A stretch of 33,033 nucleotides of DNA from Gemmatimonadota bacterium (GTDB lineage Bacteria > Gemmatimonadota > Gemmatimonadetes > Longimicrobiales > Gaopeijiaceae): positions 1 to 33,033 of the forward strand of contig VYAQ01000202.1 of assembly GCA_009844885.1 (NCBI GenBank), given 5' to 3'. This document shows positions 28,370 through 33,033 of this stretch, piece after piece. Under the pieces are notes generated by a model that had not been told where the DNA came from, searched no databases, and worked only from the letters and a program-made list of their open reading frames with translations. A program made the position numbers and the translations under genes. The first letter of the stretch is position 1; the number at the start of each line of letters is the position of its first letter.

Positions 28370-30499
28370 ATGGCGACACTCAAGCGCGAACTCGGTCTCT
28401 TCGACGTGTACGCGATCGCGACCGGCGCGACCCTCAGTTCCGGTTTCTTTCTGTTGCCCGGACTCGCTGCGGCGCAGGCCGGGAGCGCCATCCCCTTCGC
28501 ATACCTGCTGGCGGGTCTCGTGCTCCTTCCGGGCATCCTCAGCATGGCGGAGCTGTCGACCGCAATGCCCCGGGCCGGCGGCATCTACTACTTCCTCGAC
28601 CGGAGCATGGGTCAGCGGGTGGGCGCGATCGGCGGCTTCGGCACCTGGACGACCCTGACGCTCAAGTCCGCTTTCGCGCTGGTGGGCCTCGGCGCCTATC
28701 TGCAGGTCTACTTCCCCGAGGCACCCGCCGGGCCGATCGCGTTCGCCTTCGCGGCGGGCTTCGCCGCGGTCAATCTCTTCGGCGCCAAGGCGACAAGCGC
28801 GGTGCAGCGTGTAATGACCGTGGTTCTGCTGGCCATGCTCGGCTGGCTGATCGGGGCCGGCGTCACGGCCGTGGACCCCGGGGCCTTCGACGGCGCCTTC
28901 GACCTGGGCACCTCGCCGTTCTTCGCCACCGTGGGACTGGTGATCGTGTCCTACATGGGGCTTACCCACGTGGCCTCGGTCTCGGAAGAGGTGAAGAACC
29001 CGGACCGCAACCTCGCGCTGGGCATGCTGCTGGCGTTCGCGACCGTGCTGCTCGTCTATGTGCTGGGCACCTGGGCCATGGTGGGGGCGGTCGGCGTGGA
29101 CGCGCTATCCGTGGGCGAGGGCGACCTGGCGCCCGCGGCGTCCATGGCCAGAGTGGTCGCGGGCCCGACCGGCGAGGCCGTCATGACCGTGGCAGCCATC
29201 CTGGCCTTCACCTCGGTGGGCAACGCCGGTGTCCTGTCCGCGAGCCGCTACCCGCTGGCCATGAGCCGCGATCACGTGCTGCCGGCCGCGCTCCGCCGCA
29301 TCAGCCGCTGGGGCACGCCCTGGGTAGCCGTCCTTGCGACGGTGGGGCTGATCGTCCTGTGGCTGTCGCTCTTCGACCCGTCCGGTATCGCGAAGCTCGC
29401 GAGCGCCTTCCAGCTCATCATGTTCGCGCTGGCGTGCCTCGCCGTGATCGTCATGCGCGAAAGCGGCCTCGCGCCCTACGACCCGGGCTTCCGCGCCCCC
29501 TTCTACCCGTGGGTTCAGATCGTGGGCATCGTCATCCCGCTCCCGCTGATCGTCCAGATGGGCTGGATGGCCACCCTGCTCAGCGTCGTGTTCGTCGCCT
29601 TCGGCATCCTCTGGTACGGCATCTACGCTCGCGACCACGTCCGCCGCGAGGGCGCGATCTACCACGTCTTCGAGCGGCTGGGTCAGCAGCGCAACCAGGG
29701 GCTGGAGCGCGAGCTGCGCCAGATCCTGAAGGAGAAGGGCGTGCGCGACGCCGACCCCTTCGAGAGGCTCATCGCGTCTTCGGATGTTCTGGATTACGAG
29801 GGCGCAGTTCCCTTCTCACGGCTGGTGGACCGCGCGTCACAGGCGCTCTCGCAACAGCTGGGGGTGAGTACCGCCGTTCTTGCGCAGGGACTGCTCGAAG
29901 GCGTGGGCACCGGCCTCACACCGATGTCCCAGGGCGTCGTCCTGCCGCACCTGCACCTCGACTCCATCCCGGGGCCGCGCATGGTGCTCGCCCGCGTTCG
30001 CGGCGGGATCGAGATCGACACCGGCGAGCCCGACGTGGCCCCGGCCGAAGACGAAGCCATCCAGGCCGCGTTCTTCCTCGCGAGCCCCGCGGCCGACCAC
30101 GGCCGCCATCTGCGCATCCTGGCCCAGATCGCGGGCCGCGTGGACGACGAGAGCTTCCTGACCGAGTGGCTCGAGGCCGAGGACAACCTGGAGCTGCGCG
30201 AGGTCATGCTGCGCGACGAACGCATGCTCGTCGTCGAGGTGATGCCGGAAGGGGCGAGCAGCACGCTGGCCGGCATGACCATAGCGGACATGGCGCTGCC
30301 CGAGAGCACGCTCGCCGCGATGATCCGGCGGCGCGGACAGCTCGTCGTGCCCCACGACGACACCGTTGTTGAACAGGGTGACCGCTTGACGATCCTCGGC
30401 TCTCCCCGCGACATCATCGACCTGCGGCACCGCTACGACGTGCACGCGACCACCGCGCCGCGCTGGTGGCGAGCCCGAAGACAAGGCCGCACACAATGA
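28370..30499 (+). CDS. APC-superfamily permease fused to PTS EIIA-like and TrkA-C (RCK-C) domains
   Basis: A 709-aa inner-membrane protein from ATG 28370 (GGGAG three bases upstream). Residues 1-430 are an APC-type transporter with about twelve membrane segments: LGLFDVYAIATGATLSSGFF (unwound TM1 with the glycine motif), LSMAELSTAMPRAGGIYYF and SVSEEVKNPDRNL are family signatures. Residues about 470-610 look like a PTS EIIA type-2 (fructose/mannitol or PtsN-like) domain, with VVLPHLHLD placing His527 at the position of the phosphorylated His. Residues about 620-695 are a TrkA-C domain (MTIADMALPESTLAAMIRR, DTVVEQGDRLTILGS), which binds ligands such as nucleotides or cyclic dinucleotides in other transporters. 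Transport of an amino acid or cation gated by phosphorylation or ligand is inferred. It is coupled to the DUF72 gene (ATGA overlap). Confidence 0.9.
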   Translation: MATLKRELGLFDVYAIATGATLSSGFFLLPGLAAAQAGSAIPFAYLLAGLVLLPGILSMAELSTAMPRAGGIYYFLDRSMGQRVGAIGGFGTWTTLTLKSAFALVGLGAYLQVYFPEAPAGPIAFAFAAGFAAVNLFGAKATSAVQRVMTVVLLAMLGWLIGAGVTAVDPGAFDGAFDLGTSPFFATVGLVIVSYMGLTHVASVSEEVKNPDRNLALGMLLAFATVLLVYVLGTWAMVGAVGVDALSVGEGDLAPAASMARVVAGPTGEAVMTVAAILAFTSVGNAGVLSASRYPLAMSRDHVLPAALRRISRWGTPWVAVLATVGLIVLWLSLFDPSGIAKLASAFQLIMFALACLAVIVMRESGLAPYDPGFRAPFYPWVQIVGIVIPLPLIVQMGWMATLLSVVFVAFGILWYGIYARDHVRREGAIYHVFERLGQQRNQGLERELRQILKEKGVRDADPFERLIASSDVLDYEGAVPFSRLVDRASQALSQQLGVSTAVLAQGLLEGVGTGLTPMSQGVVLPHLHLDSIPGPRMVLARVRGGIEIDTGEPDVAPAEDEAIQAAFFLASPAADHGRHLRILAQIAGRVDDESFLTEWLEAEDNLELREVMLRDERMLVVEVMPEGASSTLAGMTIADMALPESTLAAMIRRRGQLVVPHDDTVVEQGDRLTILGSPRDIIDLRHRYDVHATTAPRWWRARRQGRTQ

Positions 30500-31224
30500 G
30501 ACTCTGGACCGGCACCAGCGGCTTCTCCTACAAGGAATGGAAGGGACCCTTCTACCCCGAGAAGCTGCCGGCCAACAAGATGCTGGCCTACTACTCGCGC
30601 CGGCTGAGCAGCGTCGAGATCAACAACACCTTCTACCGCCTGCCCCGCGCCGAGCTGCTCGACAAGTGGGCCGCGCAGGTACCCGACGAATTCGCTTTCG
30701 TCCTGAAGGCGAGCCGAAGGATCACCCACATGAAGCGCCTCAAGGATGCGGGCGATCCCCTGGAATACCTGGTCACGACCGCGGTCGGAGCGTTGGGACC
30801 CCGCCTCGGCCCGATCCTCTTCCAGCTGCCCCCGTACCTGCGCGCCGACGTCGAGCGCCTCAGCGACTTCCTGGCGCTCCTCTCGGAAGGGGTGGGAGCG
30901 CCCGAGGGCTTCCGCGCCGCCTTCGAGTTCCGGCACGCCAGCTGGTTCACCGACGAGGTCTACCAGGCGCTGGCCGATCATGGCGCCGCGCTCGTCACGG
31001 CCGACACCGGCGAGGGCGAAGCCCCCGTCGTGGCGACCACCTCGTACGGGTACGCGCGCTTGCGGCGTCCGGGCTACACCGAAAGCGAGCTCCGCGATTG
31101 GGCGGAGGCACTGCGGCAGCCCGCCTGGAGCGACGTCTTCGTCTTCTTCAAGCACGAGGACGCGGGCGCGGGACCGAGGATGGCGGCGGGCTTCCGAGAC
31201 CTGTGGCAGCCCCGCAGCGCTTGA
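30496..31224 (+). CDS. DUF72 (YecE-like) protein
   Basis: A 242-aa cytosolic protein of the DUF72 TIM-barrel family, normal length. The signature N-terminus RLWTGTSGFSYKEWKGPFYP and the block SSVEINNTFYRLP are present, followed by FAFVLKASRRITHMKRL, GPILFQLPPYL, FRAAFEFRHASWF and YGYARLRRPGY, all expected positions. No reaction has been established for the family; an iron-sulfur or nucleic-acid link has been proposed for some members. ATG 30496 overlaps the TGA of the permease gene (ATGA), which fits both the family start and coupling. A functional tie to the permease is suggested only by this overlap. Confidence 0.92.
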   Translation: MRLWTGTSGFSYKEWKGPFYPEKLPANKMLAYYSRRLSSVEINNTFYRLPRAELLDKWAAQVPDEFAFVLKASRRITHMKRLKDAGDPLEYLVTTAVGALGPRLGPILFQLPPYLRADVERLSDFLALLSEGVGAPEGFRAAFEFRHASWFTDEVYQALADHGAALVTADTGEGEAPVVATTSYGYARLRRPGYTESELRDWAEALRQPAWSDVFVFFKHEDAGAGPRMAAGFRDLWQPRSA

Positions 31225-31250
31225 CACGCCCGGAACCCGGGACCGAACAT
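31221..31250 (+). promoter_or_regulatory. Candidate sigma-70-type promoter upstream of msrPQ
   Basis: TTGACA at 31221-31226 is a perfect -35 hexamer and includes the stop codon of the DUF72 gene. Eighteen bases downstream GAACAT (31245-31250) is a weak -10 (three of six matches). A small CCCGG-AAC-CCGGG hairpin lies in the spacer. The 88-base gap before the msrP start makes an independent promoter reasonable, but the -10 is poor. Confidence 0.3.
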
Positions 31251-31312
31251 CCACCTGCGGTGTATCCCAATCCCGTGCAGGAACGCCCGCCAGCCCAGCA
31301 GGAGCCACTACG

Positions 31313-32242
31313 ATGATCATCAGGATCCGGAAGAACAGCGACGTCCCGTCCTCCGAGATCACGCCGGAGCAGGCCTACATCAACCGCCGCAAGTTCCTCG
31401 GGACTTCGGCCGGAATCGGCGCCGCGACGTTCCTGGGTGCGGGCAAGGCCCACGCCGCCCCCCAGGACGACGAGCCCAACACCTGGGAAGAGATCACCAG
31501 CTACAACAACTTCTACGAGTTCGGGACCGGCAAGGAGGATCCTGCGAAGAACGCCCCCGACCGCCTCATCACGGATCCGTGGACGGTGAAGGTGGACGGG
31601 CTTTGCAACAACCCCGCCGACTATCACCTGGAGGACTTCATCAAGCCCTCCACGATCGAGGACCGCACCTATCGGCTGCGCTGCGTCGAGGCGTGGTCGA
31701 TGGTGGTGCCGTGGCGGGGCTTTCCGCTCGCCGACGTGATCAGCCGGGCCGAGCCCACCGCTGCCGCGAAGTACGTCGCCTTCGAGACGCTGTGGGACCC
31801 GGAGCAGATGCCCGAGCGCAACTGGCGTCCCCGGATCGACTGGCCCTACCGCGAGGGGCTGCGCCTGGACGAGGCCATGCACCCTCTTTCCCTCCTCGTC
31901 ACCGGCCTCTACGGCAAGGACCTGCCCGCCCAGAACGGGGCACCGCTCCGGCTGGCCGTGCCCTGGAAGTACGGGTTCAAGAGCATCAAGTCGATCGTGC
32001 GCATCAGCTTCACCGAGGATCAGCCGCCCACGACCTGGGCCACGCAGACCCCGCGCGAATACGGCTTCTACTCCAACGTGAACCCCGAAGTCGACCACCC
32101 CCGCTGGAGCCAGAAGACGGAGAGGCGGATCGACAGCAGCAGGCTGTTCGGGTCCCGCCGCATCGACACGCAGTTCCTGAACGGCTACGCCGACGAGGTG
32201 GCGCACCTGTACGAAGGGATGGACCTCCGGAAGAACTTCTGA
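31313..32242 (+). CDS. msrP: Protein-methionine-sulfoxide reductase catalytic subunit MsrP
   Basis: A 309-aa molybdopterin enzyme (formerly YedY). The Tat signal has NRRKFLG (Arg25-Arg26) followed by a mild hydrophobic stretch and cleavage near AHA (residue 48), so it is exported folded to the periplasm. YRLRCVEAWSMVVPWRGFPL carries the molybdenum ligand Cys124. YVAFETLWDP, NWRPRIDWPYREGLRLDEA, GLYGKDLPAQNGAPLRLAVPWKYGFKSIKSIV and the C-terminal SRRIDTQFLNGYADEVAHLYEGMDLRKNF (read in blocks) are all conserved MsrP features. It reduces methionine sulfoxide in periplasmic proteins using electrons from MsrQ. ATG 31313 has AGGAG nine bases upstream. The msrQ gene follows after two bases. Confidence 0.96.
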   Translation: MIIRIRKNSDVPSSEITPEQAYINRRKFLGTSAGIGAATFLGAGKAHAAPQDDEPNTWEEITSYNNFYEFGTGKEDPAKNAPDRLITDPWTVKVDGLCNNPADYHLEDFIKPSTIEDRTYRLRCVEAWSMVVPWRGFPLADVISRAEPTAAAKYVAFETLWDPEQMPERNWRPRIDWPYREGLRLDEAMHPLSLLVTGLYGKDLPAQNGAPLRLAVPWKYGFKSIKSIVRISFTEDQPPTTWATQTPREYGFYSNVNPEVDHPRWSQKTERRIDSSRLFGSRRIDTQFLNGYADEVAHLYEGMDLRKNF

Positions 32243-32244
32243 CG

Positions 32245-32850
32245 GTGGAGGCGAAGCGCGCCAATCCGAAGCGCCGGATCCTCCTCGCCAGGATCGCCAT
32301 CTGGGTGGTCGGCCTGGCGCCGCCCGTCTGGCTCACGACCGCCCTCTTCCGCCGCACGCTCGGGATCAACCCGGTCGAGACGATCATCCTTGTCGAGGGG
32401 CGCTGGACGCTGGTCTTTCTGCTCGCGACGCTGGCCGTGACGCCCATCCGCCGCCTGACCGGCTGGAACCGGATCGTCCAGCTGCGGCGCCTGCTGGGGC
32501 TGTTCGCGTTCTTCCACGCATGCGTACACTTCCTGGCGTACGTGGGGATCAACCACCTCTTCGAGCTGTCGATCATCGTCGAGGACGTGCTGGAGCGCCG
32601 CTACATCACGGCGGGCTTCACGGCGCTGGTGCTGCTGGTCCCCCTCGCGGTCACCTCGACGAAGGGATGGATCCGGCGCCTGGGCAAACGCTGGCAGCGG
32701 CTGCACCGTCTATCTTACGTTGCGGCATCGCTGGGCGTCCTCCACTTCTATTGGAAGGTCAAGGCGGACACCTTCTGGCCGCTGGTGGCGGCGGTGACGC
32801 TGGCAGGGCTGTTCGCGGTCCGGTTGGCGTACAGGAAGAAGAGACGTTGA
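32245..32850 (+). CDS. msrQ: Heme-binding membrane subunit MsrQ of the methionine-sulfoxide repair system
   Basis: A 201-aa membrane protein with about six helices (IAIWVVGLAPPVWLTTALF, WTLVFLLATLAVTPI, LLGLFAFFHACVHFLAYVG, GFTALVLLVPLAVTS, VAASLGVLHFYW, LVAAVTLAGLFAVRLAY). Heme-ligand histidines appear at the expected spots: His91 and His95, His154 in QRLHRLSYVA and His167 in LHFYW. The ferric-reductase-like fold and length match MsrQ, and RWQRLHRLSY with TSTKGWIRRLGKRW is diagnostic. It carries electrons from the quinone pool or a flavin reductase to MsrP across the inner membrane. GTG 32245 starts two bases after the msrP stop. Its TGA overlaps a TTG that opens the last gene. Confidence 0.95.
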   Translation: MEAKRANPKRRILLARIAIWVVGLAPPVWLTTALFRRTLGINPVETIILVEGRWTLVFLLATLAVTPIRRLTGWNRIVQLRRLLGLFAFFHACVHFLAYVGINHLFELSIIVEDVLERRYITAGFTALVLLVPLAVTSTKGWIRRLGKRWQRLHRLSYVAASLGVLHFYWKVKADTFWPLVAAVTLAGLFAVRLAYRKKRR

Positions 32851-33033
32851 AACGAGGAAGCGCGAAGTTGGCACGTTCGACATGGCCCGGGCGGGCGCGT
32901 TCGAGGCGGACCGCCGCCGTGCTCTTCGGCGGGCTGGTTGCGGGCGGGATCCTGACCGGGCCTCCGGCCCCGCCGGGACGCGACGTATCCACCGAGCCGC
33001 AACTCGCCGCGCCCTCCCCGGCGATCCTCTCCC
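32847..33033 (+). CDS. Exported protein of unknown function, 5' part only (runs off window)
   Basis: The frame opens at TTG 32847, overlapping the msrQ stop (TTGA, 32847-32850), and stays open to the window edge (62 codons). It begins with a very basic stretch (LKRGSAKLARSTWPGRARSRR), a hydrophobic core (TAAVLFGGLVAGGILTG) and then proline-rich sequence (PPAPPGRDVSTEPQLAAPSP). This is a signal peptide, with Arg-Arg directly before the core as in Tat signals. A purine-rich GGAAGAAGAG lies upstream of the TTG. An overlapping ATG at 32882 gives an arginine-rich translation without features, so I reject it. Co-transcription with msrPQ suggests an envelope protein linked to redox or repair, which cannot be judged without the rest of the gene. 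Confidence 0.5.
   Translation, partial: MKRGSAKLARSTWPGRARSRRTAAVLFGGLVAGGILTGPPAPPGRDVSTEPQLAAPSPAILS

Noticed and set aside
31229-31241. CCCGG-AAC-CCGGG hairpin after the DUF72 gene as a terminator
   Set aside because: The stem is only five pairs and no U-tract follows, so an intrinsic terminator is not supported.
32010-32706. Minus-strand frames opposite msrP/msrQ
   Set aside because: No ribosome site or domain; the opposite strand encodes a canonical msrPQ pair.
1-33033. CRISPR arrays, insertion sequences, tRNA/rRNA genes, prophage or integrase
   Set aside because: I looked for regularly spaced repeats, transposase/integrase motifs and tRNA-like cloverleaf sequence and saw none. A covariance-model scan was not possible here.

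Overview
The window is about 33 kb of very GC-rich, almost fully coding bacterial DNA. No gap between genes exceeds about 175 bases, and I see no rRNA, tRNA, CRISPR array, insertion sequence or integrase. Gram-negative architecture is clear: outer-membrane beta-barrels, lipoproteins, a Tat substrate and periplasmic peptidases. The mix of DUF5916 barrel, M16 and S9 peptidases, 6-bladed-propeller lipoprotein, DUF3179 protein and PorV-like barrel, with frequent GTG starts, is what I would expect from Gemmatimonadota or a nearby phylum. That placement is an inference from gene content only.

Layout. 1-1716 (minus): a DUF3179 lipoprotein translationally coupled to a beta-barrel that runs off the left edge. 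1741-6284 (plus): an ABC-class ATPase coupled to a secreted two-domain M16 peptidase, divergent from DUF3179 across only 24 bases. 6301-8288: a 61-aa minus-strand protein, then a DtxR/MntR-type metalloregulator with an upstream 18-bp palindrome and a PLP-dependent D-cysteine desulfhydrase/ACC deaminase relative. 8307-11827: a secreted propeller protein (minus) divergent from an S9 peptidase (plus). 11840-13512 (minus): an intact RhlE-type DEAD-box helicase coupled to a conserved 134-aa protein. 13616-15110 (plus): a low-molecular-weight phosphatase followed by a fructosamine-3-kinase homologue, a pair that fits protein deglycation; a 26-bp direct repeat sits between these divergent units. 15107-16995 (minus): an aminotransferase coupled to an O-methyltransferase. 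17097-19784 (plus): a DsbA-fold protein, a 103-aa protein and a DEAD-box-like protein that has lost its catalytic motifs but kept a DbpA-type RNA-binding domain. 19705-22375 (minus): a small membrane protein and a DUF5916 barrel. 22500-23744 (plus): a zinc-ribbon miniprotein and a PorV-like barrel. 23737-28290 (minus): a large metzincin-like lipoprotein with leucine-rich repeats and an alpha/beta-hydrolase lipoprotein. 28370-33033 (plus): an APC permease fused to a PTS-EIIA-like domain and a TrkA-C (RCK-C) domain, a DUF72 protein, the MsrPQ methionine-sulfoxide repair pair and the start of an exported protein.

Themes. Many products act at the envelope (peptidases, barrels, lipoproteins). Two separate loci look like protein repair: LMW-PTP with fructosamine kinase in the cytosol, and MsrPQ in the periplasm. 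Stop/start overlaps of four bases (GTGA, ATGA, TTGA) are used at seven junctions, so gene pairs can be read as coupled units. The best candidates for something new are the catalytically degenerate DEAD-box protein with its small upstream partner and the permease-EIIA-TrkA-C fusion. I found no unmistakable new defence or mobile system.
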